This document shows positions 47,934-61,600 of a stretch of DNA of 64,000 bases, piece after piece (position 1 is the first letter of the stretch; each line of letters begins with the position of its first letter). The position numbers and the translations under genes are program-made. The notes below the pieces were generated by a model. That model was not told the origin of the DNA, searched no databases, and worked only from the letters and a program-made list of their open reading frames with translations. The stretch is from Hyperoodon ampullatus (Eukaryota; Chordata; Mammalia; Artiodactyla; Ziphiidae), in NCBI GenBank assembly GCA_949752795.1, contig OX457064.1:45504368-45568367 (forward strand). Direction: 5' to 3'.

Positions 47934-48049
47934 CACATCCTCAACTACTCGAAGTTGCTAGAACAAAGAGGGCAGATTGGAAAATTACAAAGGTTTGAGA
48001 CACAACCAGGAGTTAATACATGATATCACAGAAGATTATATTCATTTCC

Positions 48050-49030
48050 ACAGGATAGAAATTGACTGTTTAAAGGTGAGAAAAACAACACTGGTCATGA
48101 AGGAAGAGATCCTCAAATTGGACTACATTAAAATCAATACATTCTAGTCAACAAAGGATGTCACAGAGATTCTTGCAACTCACAGAGTAAGAGAAAATAT
48201 TTGAAACATCTGTTCATGTTCATAAGATATTTTGGCAATAGACTTGAATTGGCTTTAAACTGTATTGTATACCCAAATGACAAATACACATATAAACAGG
48301 TGCTCACCTTACTATCATGAGGGAAAGAAGATTGAAAGCACATTAGATACCATTACAGATCCACCAAAATAGCTGAAGTTAGCAAGACAAATGCCTGTGA
48401 AGATACGAAGCAATAGGAATGCAAACTGTTATAAGTTTAGAAAACTATTTGACTTTCAAGTTGAGCATATGTATTCCTTAAGATTTAGTAATTTCATTAC
48501 TCATACTCCTGTTAAATAGGTACCTGATGGAAATTTGTACAGAAGTGCAGGAAGAGACATACACAAAAATGTTCCTAGCAGCATTATCTCTAGTTACCAG
48601 AAGCTGGAAACAACCCAAATATTTATCAACATTATAATCAATCAATAAATGTTAATTCAGTAGAATATGATAAAGCAGTGAAACTGAATAAAGTACAGCT
48701 ACACAACATGGATAGTCACAAAAAATACTGACTCTAGAACATAGATGGATAAGAACACATACTCTATTATTCCATTTACATGAAGTTCAAGCATAGGTAA
48801 AAATTAAACAGTGAGTTTTTAAAGGCAGGCTAACTGGAGAAGACAGGTGTAATGATTGGACGAAGGGCATGAGGGGAGTTTCTGGAGTGCTGGTTATGTT
48901 CTATTTGAAGAACAGGGTAGTGGTCATACACATAAGTTTGTGTTGTATTCATTTATTGAATATATTTATGTTTTGTGCTTGATTGTATTATAGATCAATT
49001 GTGAACTGTATTGTAAATCAGTTAAAAATT
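48050..49030 (+). mobile_element. Old L1 3'-region
   Basis: Sense-strand text such as 'acactggtcatgaaggaagagatcctcaaattggactac', 'agcagcattatctctagttaccagaagctggaaacaaccc' and 'actctattattccatttacatgaag' is typical of ancient L1 ORF2 ends and 3' UTRs. Heavily decayed, with no long frame. Confidence 0.7.
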
Positions 49031-50219
49031 TTTTTCTCACCTTTAATGTCTCATGTTAGCATGAGTGGGAGGGAGCTCCAACAACTTAAGAAGTCATTAT
49101 CTTTCATAGATTGGGAGAGACAGTATGATTGAAAACAATTATGTATTTTTCCTTATCCTTATTCACATGTAATTCTGCCAGAGGGTTCAAATTATGAAGA
49201 AAGGAAAAGAAGCAATCTCAGAGAGCTCATACGAAATAGTATCCCAAGGTCAAACCTAGTCGGCCTTTTTGGAGCAGACATGACTCGTGGGCTGGAGGTA
49301 CATCTAATAGGAACAGAAAGTTACATGGAGAGGGGCTAATCTTAGCATCAAAAATCTCAATGCCAAGAGGTGAATCAAAAAATATAAAGTCAGAAATATC
49401 AGGCAGATATACAAGTTCAGAGCAGATATTACATACCACGTCTGATGATGACACTTTTATGAACAAAAGTCATGAATATGAAAAATAAATTTATAAATTT
49501 TAATAAATTAGTTTTATTTAAGTTAATTAATTTTAATAAATTAAAAAGCTGTCAGGAAATCAAGTAAGTAACTTGACAGTAGGTTCAAGACAAAGTTCTG
49601 TGTAAGAGCAAGTTCATAAATATGGGCAAAGTATAGAATCGGGAGGTACTGGCTGTATATAAAACAGAAAACAAAGAAAAGCAAAAATAACCTTCAAATG
49701 AGTCAGATTCAAGCTAAAGCCAGATTCATTAAGTATCTTTCCAAATGATTAACTATAAATATCACTTTGTGGGTCGTGACTATAAGAATAAGTATTTGGG
49801 AGTAATTTGCTGAGGAAAGGGTGTGTGTGTGCTCAAGTGTGTGCATGTAAAAGAAATGGAAAAAAAACCTAATTTCTGGCCCATTAACCCCCAAACAATC
49901 TTGACTCATGTCTCATGCATGATAGTGCATAATTTTGAAGTTGGCTAAATAGGTAAAAAGTTTCTACTTCCATTCCCTCCTCATTACTAGCGCTTTAGAA
50001 TATATTTGCCCTAAACATAAGTCTCTGAATAATTCTTTTCTAATATGAAGACATTGTACAAGAATTTTTGAGGATACCTGAGAATTAACATTATCTAATC
50101 TGGAAAACTAAATTGTAATGTGACCTCAGCAATAAAAGTGTGATGTAGAGAACAATGACTCTGTCTTGAGCCCAAACTCTGGGGTACATGACTGTCCTAA
50201 GCCAAAGAGCTTTTCTCAC
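49031..50219. other. Unassigned AT-rich sequence
   Basis: Holds an A/T-rich patch at 49480-49550 and a short (GT)n run at 49821-49830. No gene or named repeat is recognised. Confidence 0.4.
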
Positions 50220-50249
50220 AGAGCGTCTGAAATATTCATAGTTCCCACA

Positions 50250-50837
50250 CTAGAATAAATTTATTGCTGCTATAAGATATATAAAATGTTGATAAACTGC
50301 TTTCCTGACCTTGGAGAACTTTGTTGGCATATTAAGAGACTTTGATACATAGCAGAATGCAGCCATGCTTTGTGATTTGTTGGCTGTACAGCGCTGGGCC
50401 TGCACTGTTGGGTGCTTGGGAAACAAGTGGACCATGTAGAGAAGGCAGTCCGTGAAGGAGCCACACTCTCGCTGGCAAATACAGCAAATGAAAACTTGGG
50501 GGATTTGAATGTTAACTCCATTTAAGCCCCATGCAAACCAAAACTTTATGACATATATGTTGTTCCCTGTACTGTCTCTTTGGTTTTCTGCTGTTTCTCT
50601 GCTTTCCTTGCTGGTTACATAGTATTTGACCCTCCATACCTTGTTTACAGAGTGTCGCCCTCCTGCAGCACACTGTGGCTCTAATAAGTGACAGCAACAG
50701 CTAGGAGAGCCTGCACTGTGAAAAGTAAAAGCTAGCAGAGTTTTAATAACATGAGTGCTGATCCCCATTAGTTCTACAAAAATGCCCTTGAAATATAGAC
50801 TTGAATGACAAACAGGGGGATGGAAAGTGGGAAACAC
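50250..50837 (-). other. 195-codon open frame in unique sequence
   Basis: The frame starts M-F-P-T-F-H-P-P at 50837 and stops at 50250. No domain, signal or repeat is recognised. Cys-pairs (C-C-C-H, C-C-I-C) are present but do not form a familiar Zn-finger spacing. No neighbouring exon or promoter was seen. It may be chance, an exon of an unknown transcript, or a byproduct of conserved non-coding sequence. Confidence 0.2.
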
Positions 50838-51038
50838 TGAAATGAAGGAAGCATTGGGAACATAAACGGTTAAAATTCATTTTTAGTTTATACGCCCCGA
50901 AGGCTCCTTTTAAAACCCGAAGCATTACAAAGTTTATGGGAAACAGTTTTAAGTTGTATTGTTTTTCCTATAATGTTTACCATATAACTTCCATCTGTTT
51001 TATTCAAGGAATGAGTTCAAGGTTAAAAACTGACTGGC

Positions 51039-51250
51039 GGGCTTCCCTGGTGGCACAGTGGTTGAGAGTCCGCCTGCCGATGCAGGGGACACGGGTTCAT
51101 GCCCTGGTCCGGGAAGATCCCACATGCCGCAGAGCGGCTGGGCCCGTGAGCCATGGCCGCTGAGCCTGCGCGTCCAGAGCTGGTGCTCCGCAACGGGAGA
51201 GGCCACAACAGTGAGAGGCCTGTGTACCGCAAAAAAAAAAAAAAAAAAAA
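51039..51250 (+). mobile_element. CHR-2-type SINE 7
   Basis: Sense CHR-2 SINE starting gggcttccctggtggcacag and ending in poly-A. A perfect 14-bp duplication, aaaaactgactggc, lies at 51025-51038 and 51251-51264. Confidence 0.97.
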
Positions 51251-51264
51251 AAAAACTGACTGGC

Positions 51265-53929
51265 AACAAAGATATAAATTAGATTCACAAAAGTGACAAG
51301 ACACTATTTTAATTTTTCTAATTTTTTCCTGTTTTTAAGAGAGGTAATTAGGGGCATTCAAAAAGACATGTACTGAAAGAAAGGAGCATCTCTCCAGATG
51401 GGCTCAGTGGAATCAGACCACACTTAAACATTTCTTAGCCCACAAGTAGTAGAGTAACAATGGATAAAATCCCCTTTCATATTCTTTGCTTTCAATTTAA
51501 CAAGGATTACCCTTCAGCTGTGTAAGCTCTGCTAACAAATGTGTTGTATATTCTCACCATTTACCAAATAGCTAGGACAGCAGATGCCCTGCTTACCTGC
51601 AGATGCCTGAGAAGATAACAGCAGTGCTGGGGTTTCTCTCCATGCTCATGCCATCAGCAGGTCGAGTCTTGGTGTATGACTGGAAGAACATCTGGGACTC
51701 CCCTTCCGGTGTCTACAGCAAGGGTTGGGCATTTAGTTCACTAGGGCCTGGCCTGCATAGTTAATTACTGACTTAAAAAATAAAGGTCATTTATAAACTT
51801 ACTTAGACAAACTAGCCTGAAACATTTTCTGAAATTCTGGAAGTTGGTGAGTTTGGCTTTTGTTTACCAAGTTTAATCTTTTATGGACGTAATGCCTCTT
51901 ACATTTTAAAGTTTAGAGAATTGGATGTGTAGGGAAGGAAAAATAATATGATCTCTGCTTTATTACCCCCTTTACTCACAGGCTTGGCTCTAAAAGTAAT
52001 TAGATTTCTAGAAATCAGACTCTCAAATTTTTGTAATATGGAGATTTTTCATTTGCCTCCAGATCTACCTTCCACTCTTCACCCTGCTCTGCATCCCAGG
52101 AAGCTGAAAGGGATGAACTGCATCAGCTGGCTCCTGTGCTCTCTGGCTTCAGTTACACTGTCTGATGAGAGGCACCAGTCAGCGACTGGATGGTGAAAGA
52201 AAAAAAAAAGGTCTTTCCCTTAGCCCTCTCCAGGTAACTACACTTTCATTAACTAAGACCTCTCTGCCTTAGCCTTAGGGTTGCTGATTGCTCACTGCCA
52301 TAGCTACCAGATGAGGGATGGTATTCTGTACAATCCCTTATCAGTTTTCCTGAAGCCGTTTTCAAAACATTGAAAGTAATCTCTTAATTGCACTCTTTAA
52401 TCACCCACTTTGAGTTTACTATTGGTTTCCTACTGGGTCCCTGACTGATAGGTATAATAATTTTTAGAGTTAACCTTAAAACACAGTTTTCTTTTTGTTC
52501 GTTTGCTTGCTTGGTTTTGACGGTAAAGCTTTAATTTTTTTAGAGCAATTTGAAAGGAGTGGCTAAAAAATAAAAGATCTGACAGTGGAGGTATCTTTAG
52601 AGTCAATATTTGCAAGTCTAAAGTGACTATATGAGTAGAATGTACTCAAGATCTGGCTTTTTTCCTGATCAACCACAATACTTAATGGTCAAATCTTATA
52701 TTGGCCTCAGAGTCTATCTGGTATTGTTTATGCTAAAGTCACCTCTTAACTATCCAAAGCATTATATATTTTTCAGTATTCTTTATAACCTAAGTGTAAC
52801 ATGTGATTTTGACTATTTTTTTCCTTCGGAAAACACTCTCTTCCCTTGTTTTATATAACTAAGATGCAAAGTCTCAAACTCTGCTCTCAAAACATTTACA
52901 ATTTTATTCAGTAAATTGTATACTCATGGAAAATTTCATATACTAAGTAAAGCATTACACATATATTGTATTAAATGGTTACTGTAGGTACTGAATGACA
53001 TGAAGTGTTCATAGGAGGAAGACATATTTATATATATATATATATAAATATACACGTATTTAGGTAGATTAAAACAGGGAAGAAAGTTTATTTCAAAGGT
53101 GGATATTTATCTTAATCAGTTTATGAATTTATTTATGAATCAGCATGATCTGCATAGTTAAATAGAAAGTGGAATACATACTCAGAGATGAGCTCAGAGG
53201 TACTAGGTACTATCAAGGTCAAGTTACACAGTATAGAAACAAGAAAGCATGGATATTTGGTATATTTGTGAGCAATAAGAGAGAAGTTTACAAAGGTAAC
53301 AGAAACTGCTGAAATATTTTTAGGATGGGAGTTATTGTTTGAAAGCTATAATTTAGAAAGATTAATCCAGGGGATTGAACAGTTGTACTTAAGGAAGCAA
53401 CTGGAATCATGACTGACCCAAAGCTTCTTTACACATAAAATGAATTCTTCCATCTATTGAAAGCTTTATACTTTAAGCTCTGTGCCCTTTATTTAATTAG
53501 TTCATCTTCACTGTAGAAAAATTTTTAAACTTGCACACAAAAAGCTAAGAAAACATAAATTATCCTGTAGTTTTACCACCCATGTTGATATGTATATCTT
53601 TCTGTTTTTCTATTAATCCATATATAGAGACAAATCTCAAACTAAATGCCTAAAATTTCCAGGCATAGAACCTTAAAGAGTATCTAAGACTAATTATGGT
53701 AAATTGTGGGGTGAAAGCACCATTTAAAAGGAAAAAAAAAAACTGCTATTAATACCTATGGCAAAGTGGCCACATTGAAGGTCAAGTGTTCATAGATCTT
53801 CCCATTTTTGAGAGGAACAGAGAATTGGACTTTCATGTCTTTAATTCCATTTTAAAAAATATGTGGACAGACCAAACCAAAATCAACCATTATACAAAAA
53901 TTAGGGTATTACCAATAAAGCTTAGTTTA
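51265..53929. other. Unassigned sequence with possible old repeat
   Basis: Positions 52080-52450 resemble the 3' part of an old interspersed element ('ggtttcctactgggtccctgactgat') but I cannot name it. A (TA)n run lies at 53028-53046. No gene is recognised. Confidence 0.35.
53028..53046. repeat. (TA)n microsatellite
   Basis: Alternating tatata run of about 19 bases. Confidence 0.9.
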
Positions 53930-54090
53930 AGACCTCAGGCCCTGGAGTCAGATTCATCAAGTGTAAGTCCCAGCTCTGTTATTTATTATGTGAATTTGAA
54001 CATGTTCTATCATCTGTGTAAGCCTCAGTTCCCTCATCTGTAGTTCAGGGATAAAATCTTTGCCTCACAGAGTCATAAAGGTTAAATGTG
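53930..54090 (+). mobile_element. MIR SINE
   Basis: The order 'ctggagtcagattcatc', 'cccagctctgttatttat', 'gcctcagttccctcatctgta', 'aggttaaatg' follows the ancient tRNA-derived MIR consensus, including its conserved core. The copy is diverged, as expected for a pan-mammalian repeat. Confidence 0.82.
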
Positions 54091-55999
54091 ACCATAAATG
54101 TGGAGTTAACACACCACTAGGGATGTATTAAGAGGTCATTAATGTTAGCAACATTTTATATGAGTGGTACCATAAATGCTTAATATTTTCTATCCTACTT
54201 TTTTGTTTTGTAGAATGTTTTCTGAGCACCTATTTGTTAGCATTTCATCATATATATGTAGGCAGATATTTATATTTAGCCAATCCCTTATTGTTAGACT
54301 TTTAGAAATGCTTCTAATACTTATAAATATTATTAGTTATATATATATATATGTCTTAGTTTCTTTCAAAGGGTAAATTCCTAGAAGTGAAATTGCAGAA
54401 TATTTTTAAGGTTGTTGTGTTGCTAATTTATCCTCTCCACAAATTATTGTATATTCCCATAAACTGTATGAGTGCTATTTCTGTACTTACACTGGGTGCT
54501 TCTTAATGCATTTTAAAGTGTTTTCTTATATGTTCCTTGACCCTGTGAATACTAGAGTACAAATAATAGTTTCTTCATTTGATTGATATGGAATTTGGGT
54601 CACAGATTACTTTTCTCAAGTTCACGAAATTAATGAGAGATGTAGGACAAGAACGTAGGTCTCAAAAAGTCCTTTTTGGGGGGCAATACTTTATAAGACA
54701 TATTTCCTTAACGGTTACAAATAATTCTCTCAAATATTGGGTCATAGTTATTTACTATCTCAAGTAAATTACATACTAATGCCTTTTTTATTTGCTAACA
54801 ACACCAGCATTTTGACATGTGACCAAAATTTGGGAAAAAAAGTTTCAGTTTGAGGAAATTGACAGTAACCAGGATTAAGGAGACTGTTCCAAATTCTTTG
54901 TATTACGCTTAGTTTCAAGGATAAATGTGATGTCGGTTTTTAAATTTAGTTGTTAGTTAACTATTGTTAAGTATCAATAACATTTATATATTTAACAAAT
55001 GTTTACTGAGATCTAACCAGGAACAAGTTACCAAGGAAAGACACAGAGAGGAGTTACACACATAGAGGAGTTATGTGATAATATTTGGTATTTCTCTATT
55101 ACTCATATAAGTCAATACAGAGAGAAATAAATACTATATTTTCTATTAAATATACTTTTTGATTAAAATAATAGCTCTAATAGCAATACATAGTGCATTT
55201 AAAAAATTATTCATGCAAGTGGGAACCATATTAAAATAAATAGGACTTTTCTGAGGAGAGGCCAGAAACTGCAGAAACAAAAGGAGAATCATAGACCATG
55301 CAAAACTTTATAAAGTAGTCATCATACCATTTACAAAATAAGACCAGTGCCTGGGAACTCTGGCTGCTGGATCCTAGACAACTGAGGTAGATTGTTTGTG
55401 TTAACACATTAAAGTACTGAGGTGACTTTTCACAGTTCCAGATTGTCATTCTCCCTAGGTGTTCAGATGCATCACTCACCTAACAATGACCACACTAATT
55501 CATACTTTTAGTATTAGAATGAGCCAAGTGCTCTGGCCTCCTACTCACTAGAGTCTTCTTGTTCATTTATTTGTGTGGTTTAGTTTTACCTCTCCACTTT
55601 GTATTGAAAGCAGGCAAGTCACATCATCCCAGTTAGAGAAGCATATGCAAAATATTTGCCTGCAGTTTTTGAAGTAATTACTACTTAATAAATATGGAAA
55701 CTGTTGTATGAAATGCAATAGAATTAATTTAAATCACTCCTTTATATCACTACTATCATTATTAAGAGAAGTAAGTTAACATGAATAGATGAACTACTAT
55801 TCCTAAAGTCTTGGGAAAACTTCCATGGAGATACTAACAAGCTACTCCTTTAATAGTATTAGGCTTTCTTACTCCATATTCACAATAACATACATTTAAG
55901 TGTCTTTGTTTCCTGTCCTATCTTGAATTCTATTTAAACACAGGAATTTTTTGTAATAAGACCACTCTACGTGGATTTAAGTTTGAAGCCAACTAACTT
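54091..55999. other. Unassigned AT-rich sequence
   Basis: Positions 54170-54470 resemble an ancient L1-like fragment ('attcctagaagtgaaattgcag'), and an (AT)n run lies at 54336-54352. No gene is recognised. Confidence 0.35.
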
Positions 56000-56065
56000 G
56001 AAGCTCAGCTACACATTGTTTGTCTCAAGCCTTTTATTTTTGCTTGCACCCTAAAGACTGATTCC

Positions 56066-56440
56066 ATGGCCAGACGTTTGAGATTATTTGCTGTTAAAGA
56101 CAGCATCTGTGTTATATGTCATCAGGACAGGCAGCCAGTGTTGGAGGCACAGAAACTCTCTGGCTCTGCTGCAGGGTTACTGTTCATAGACTGGGTCTCT
56201 GTGGAAGATATAGGAATGCTCCCACCATTGTTCAGTGCTCAGTCCACGAGTTTAAAAGAAAAAATCAATGAGGCTCAACTGTGTAAAATAGGGGTCAAAG
56301 ATGTACAGCTGTGGCTCCACATATATCAGAAAGAGCTGTCTGATTTTCCTCTAGATGGCATTCATTATCAAAATGGGCTTCAAAAGCTTTTTATTAAAAA
56401 CAAATTGATGTTAATTAATTCAGATTGCTGTGGCCATTAG
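56066..56440 (+). other. 124-codon open frame in unique sequence
   Basis: The frame starts M-A-R-R-L-R-L-F at 56066 and ends C-C-G-H at 56440. It contains C-V-I-C-H but no complete known motif. It has no recognised homology, splice context or promoter. The DNA just downstream (ttaattaattcag, gccattagtcag) looks homeobox-site-rich, as in developmental enhancers, so a conserved non-coding element is as likely as a gene. Confidence 0.2.
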
Positions 56441-56781
56441 TCAGCTATCTCATTGCAGAAAATTGGATCAAATCAAGACTGTTCCCTGCAATCTCTGATG
56501 GTTTGCTATCTCTAAATCTAGTTTTAAATTAGGATTCTACTATTTTAAGTTAGAGTGAGTTTTGCTACTCTGGCCTGCTCTTGATTATTAGCTGTCTTGT
56601 TCTTTTATTGCTTAACCTTCTTTGGAAGATCTGTATTATCTTATTCCCCTACTTATATACCTATAATTTTGTATGATTTATATTTTCCTATCATATATTT
56701 TTGTATTCAAAGAAATTATATTTATTTTCACTTAAATACTTGGGATTTTTGAAATCAAAATACATTTTTAAAAAGGAATAG

Positions 56782-57662
56782 GCCCTGAACCAAGATGGTG
56801 GAGTAGAAGGATGTGCTCTCACTCCCTCTTGTGAGAACACCAGAATCACAACTAGCTGCTGGACAATCATCGAGAGCAAGACACTGGAACTCACCAAAAA
56901 AGATACCCCACATCCAAAGACAAAGGAGAAGCCACAATGAGACAGTAGGAGGGACACAATCACAGTAAAATCAAATCCCATAACTGCTGTGTGGGTGACT
57001 CACAGACTGGAGAACACTTATACCACAGAAGTTCACCCACTGGAGTGAAAGTTCTGAGCCCCACATCAGGCTACCCAACCTGGGGGTCCAGCAACAGGGG
57101 GAGGAATTCCTAGAGAATCAGACATTGAAGGATAGCGGGATTTGATTGCAGGACTTCGACAGGACTGGGGGAAACAGAGACTCCACTCTTGGAGGGCACA
57201 GACAAATTAGTGTGCACATCAGGACACAGGGGAAGGAGCAGTGACCCAAAGGAGACTGAATCGGACCTAACTGCTAGTGTTGGAGGGTCTCTTGCAGAGG
57301 TGGCGGGTGGCTGTGTGTCACCGTGGGGACAAGGAAACTGGCAGCAGGAGTTCTGGGAAGTACTCCCAGAGTCTGCCACTAGCCCCACCAAAGAGCCCAG
57401 TAGGCTCCAGTGTTGGGTCACCTCAGGCCAAGCAACCAACAGGGAGGCAACCCAGCCCCACCCATCAGCAGAAGTGGATTAAAGTTTTACTGAGCTCTGC
57501 CCACCAGAGCAACAGTCAGCTCTACCTACCACCAGTCCCTCCCATCAGGAAACTTGCACAAGGATCTTAGCCTCATCCACCAGAGGGCAGACAGCAGAAG
57601 CGACAGGAATTACAATCCTGCAGCCTGTGGAACAAAAACCACATTCACAGAAAGACAGACAA
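56782..57662 (+). promoter_or_regulatory. L1 5' UTR / internal promoter (copy E)
   Basis: The first bases include AAGATGGT, one base from the YY1 core AAGATGGC known for L1 promoters. The region is shorter (about 0.9 kb) and distinct in sequence from those of copies C and D. Confidence 0.65.
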
Positions 57663-58629
57663 GATGAAAAGGCACAGGGCTATGTACCACATGAAGGAAT
57701 AAGATAAAACCCCAGGAAAACAACTAAGTGAAGTGGAGATAGGCAACCTTCCACAAAAAGAATTCAGAATAATGAGAGTGAAAATGATCCAGGACCTCGG
57801 AAAAAGAATGGAGGCAAAGATCGAGAAGATGCAAGAAATGTTTAACAAAGACCTAGAAGAATTAAAGAACAAACAAACAGATGAACAATACAATAACTGA
57901 AATGAAAACTACACTAGAAGGAATCAATAGCAGAATAACTGAGGCAGAAGAACGGATATGTGACCTGGAAGACAGAATGGTGGAATTCACTCCTGTAGAA
58001 GAGAATAAAGAAAAAAGAATGAAAAGAAATGAAGACAGCCTAAGAGACCTCTGGGACAACATTAAATGCAACAATATTCACATTATAGGGGTCCCAGAAG
58101 GAGAAGAGAGAGAGAGAAAGGACCAGAGAAAATATTTGAAGAGATTACAGTCGAAAACTTCCCTAACATGGGAAAGGAAATAGCCACCCAAGTCCAGGAA
58201 GTGCAGAGAGTCCCATAGAGGATAAACCCAAGGAGAAACATGCCTAGACACACAGTAATCAAATTGGCAAAAATTAAAGACAAAGAAAAATTATTGAAAG
58301 CAGCAAGGGAAAAATGACAAATAACATACAAGGGAACTCCCATAAGGTTAACAGCTGATTTCTCAGCAGAAACTCTACAAGCCAGAAGTGAGTGGCATGA
58401 TATACTTAAAGTGATGAAAGGGAAGAACCTACAAACCAGATGACTCTACCCAGCAAGGATCTCATTCAGATTCCATGGAGAAATCAAAAGCCTTACAGAC
58501 AAGCAAAAGCTAAGAGAATTCAGCACCACCAAACCAGCTCTACAACAAATGGTAAAGGAACTTCTCTAAGTGGGAAGGAAACACAAGAGAAGAAAAGGAC
58601 CTACAAAAACAAACCCAAAACAATTAAGA
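57663..58629 (+). pseudogene. L1 ORF1p remnant (copy E)
   Basis: The frame 57881-58183 keeps the end of the coiled coil (I-T-E-A-E-E-R-I-C-D-L-E-D) and the start of the RNA recognition motif (N-N-I-H-I-I-G-V-P-E-G). The likely start is at 57663. Stops occur on both sides, and the C-terminal Lys-rich end is near 58620. Confidence 0.85.
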
Positions 58630-58631
58630 AA

Positions 58632-61600
58632 ATGGTCATAGGAACATACATATCGATAATTACCTTAAACGTGAATGGATTAAATGCTCCAACAAAAAGA
58701 CACAGGCTTGCTGAGTGGATACAAAAGCAAGACCCATATATACGCTGTCTACAAGAGACCCACTTGAGACCTAGGGACACATACAGACTGAAAGTGAGGG
58801 GATGGAAAAAGATATTCCATGCAAATGGAAATCCAAAGAAAGCTGGAGTAGCAATATTCATATAAGATAAAATAGACTTTAAAATAAAGAATTATACAAG
58901 AGACAAGGAAGGACACTACATAATGATCAAGGGATCAATCCAAGAAGAAGATATAATAATTATAAATATATATGCACCCAACATAGGAGCACCTCAATAC
59001 ATAAGACAACTGCTAACAGCTATAAAAGAGGAAATCAACAGTAACACAATAATAGTGGGGGACATTAACACCTCACTTACACCAATGGACAGATCATCCA
59101 AAATGAAAATAAATAAGAAAACAGAAGCTTTAAATGACACAATAGACCAGATAGATTTAACTGATATTTATAGGACATTCCATCTAAAAACAGCAGATTA
59201 CACTTTCTTCTCAAGTGTGCACAGAACATTCTCCAGGATAGATCACATCTTGGGTCACAAACCAAGCTTCAGTAAGTTTAAGAAAATTGAAATCATATCA
59301 AGCATCTTTTCAGACCACAACACTATGAGATTAGAAATCAATTACAGGGAAAAAAACGTAAAAAACACAAACACATGGAGGCTAGACAATATGTTACTAA
59401 ATAACTAAGAGATCACTGAAGAATTCAAAGAGGAAATCAGAAAATACCTAGAGACAAATAACAATGAAAACACAATGATCCAAAATCTATGGGATGCAGC
59501 AACAGCACTTCTAAGAGGGAAGTTTATAGCAATACAATCCTACCTCAAGAAACAAGAAAAATCTCAAATAAACAATCTAACCTTACACCTAAAGGAACTA
59601 GAGAAAGAAGAACAAACAAAACCCAAAGTTAGCAGAAGGAAAGAAATCATAAATATCAGAGCAGAAATAAATGAAATAGAAACAAAGAAAACAATAGCGA
59701 AGATCAATAAAACTAAAAGCTGGTTCTTTGAGAAGATAAACAAAATTGATAAACCATTAGCCAGACTCATCAAGAAAAGAGGGAGAGGACTCAAATCAAT
59801 AAAATTAGAAATAAAAAAGAAGTTACAACAGACACTGCAGAAATACAAAGCATCCTAAGAGACTACTACAAGGAACTCTATGCCAATAAAATGGACAACC
59901 TGGAAGAAATGGACAAATTCTTAGAAAAGAATCAGAAAGAATTAGAAAATATGAACAGACCAATCAGAAGTAATGAAATTGAAACTGTGATTAAAAATCT
60001 TCCAACAAACAAAAGTCCAGGACCAGATGGCTTCACAGGTGAATTCTATCAAACATTTAGAGAAGAGCTAATACCCATCCTTCTCAAACTCTTCCAAAAA
60101 TTGCAAAGGAAGGAACACTCCCAAACTCATTCTATGAAACCAACATCACCCTGATACCAAAATCAGACAAAGATACTATAAAAAAAGGAATATAGATGTA
60201 AAAATCCTCAACAAAATAGTAGCAAAGAGAATCCAACAACACATTAAAAGGATCATACACCATGATCAAGTGGGAATTACCCCAGGGATGCAAGGATTCT
60301 TTAATATATGCAAAACAATCTGTGAAACACCACATTAACAAATTGAAGAATAAAAACCATATGATCATCTCAATAGATGCAGAGAAAGCTTTTGACAAAA
60401 TTCAACACCCACTTATGATAAAAACTCTCCAGAAAGTGGGCATAGAGGGAACCTACCTCAACATAATAAAGGCCATATATGACAAACCCACAGCAAACAT
60501 CATTCTCAATGGTGAAAACCTGAAAGCATTTCCTTTAAGATCAGGAATGAGACAAGGATGTCCACTCTCACCACTATTATTCAGCATAGTTTTGGAAGTC
60601 CTAGCCAAGGCAATCAGAGAAGAAATAAAAGGAATACAAATTGGAAAAGAAGAATGAAACTGTCACTGTTTGCAGATGACATGATACTATACATAGAGAA
60701 TCCTAAAAATGCCACCAGAAAACTACTAGAGCTAATCGATGAATCTGGTAAAGTTTCAGGATACAAAATTAATGCACAGAAATCTCTTGCATTCCTATAT
60801 ACTAATGATGAAAAATCTGAAAGAGAAATTAAGGAAACACTCCCATTTACCATTGCAACAAAAAGAATAAAATACCTAGGAATAAACCTACCTAGGGAGA
60901 CAAAAGACCTGTATGCAGAAAACTATAAGACACTGATGAAAGAAATTAAAGATGATACCAACAGATGGAGAGATATACCATGTTCTTGGATTGGAAGAAT
61001 AAATATTGTGAAAATGACTATACTACCCAAATCAATCTACAAATTCAGTGCAATCCCTATCAAATTTCCAATGGCATTTTTTTTTTTTTTACAGAACTAG
61101 AACAAAAAATCTTAAAATTTCTATGGAGACACAAAAGAATAGCCAAAGCAGTCTTGAGGAAAAAAAATGGAGCTGCAGGAATCAGACTCCCTGACGTCAG
61201 ACTATACTATAAAGCTACAGTAATCAAGACAATATGGTACTGGCACAAAAACAGAAATATAGATCAAAGTAACAGGATAGAAAGCCCAGAGATAAACCCA
61301 CGAACCTATGGTCAACTAATCTATGACAAAGGAGGCAAGGATATACAATGAAGAAAAGACAGTCTCTTCAATAAGTGGTGCTGGGAAAACTGGACAGCTA
61401 CATGTAAAAGAATGAAAGTAGAACACTCCCTAACACCATACACAAAATAAACTCAAAATGGATCAGAGACCTAAATGTAAGACTGGACACTATAAAACTC
61501 TTAGAGGAAAACATAGGCAGAACACTCTTTGACATAAATCACAGCAAGATCTTTTTTGATCCACCTCCTAGAGTAATGGAAAGAAAAACAGAAGTAAACG

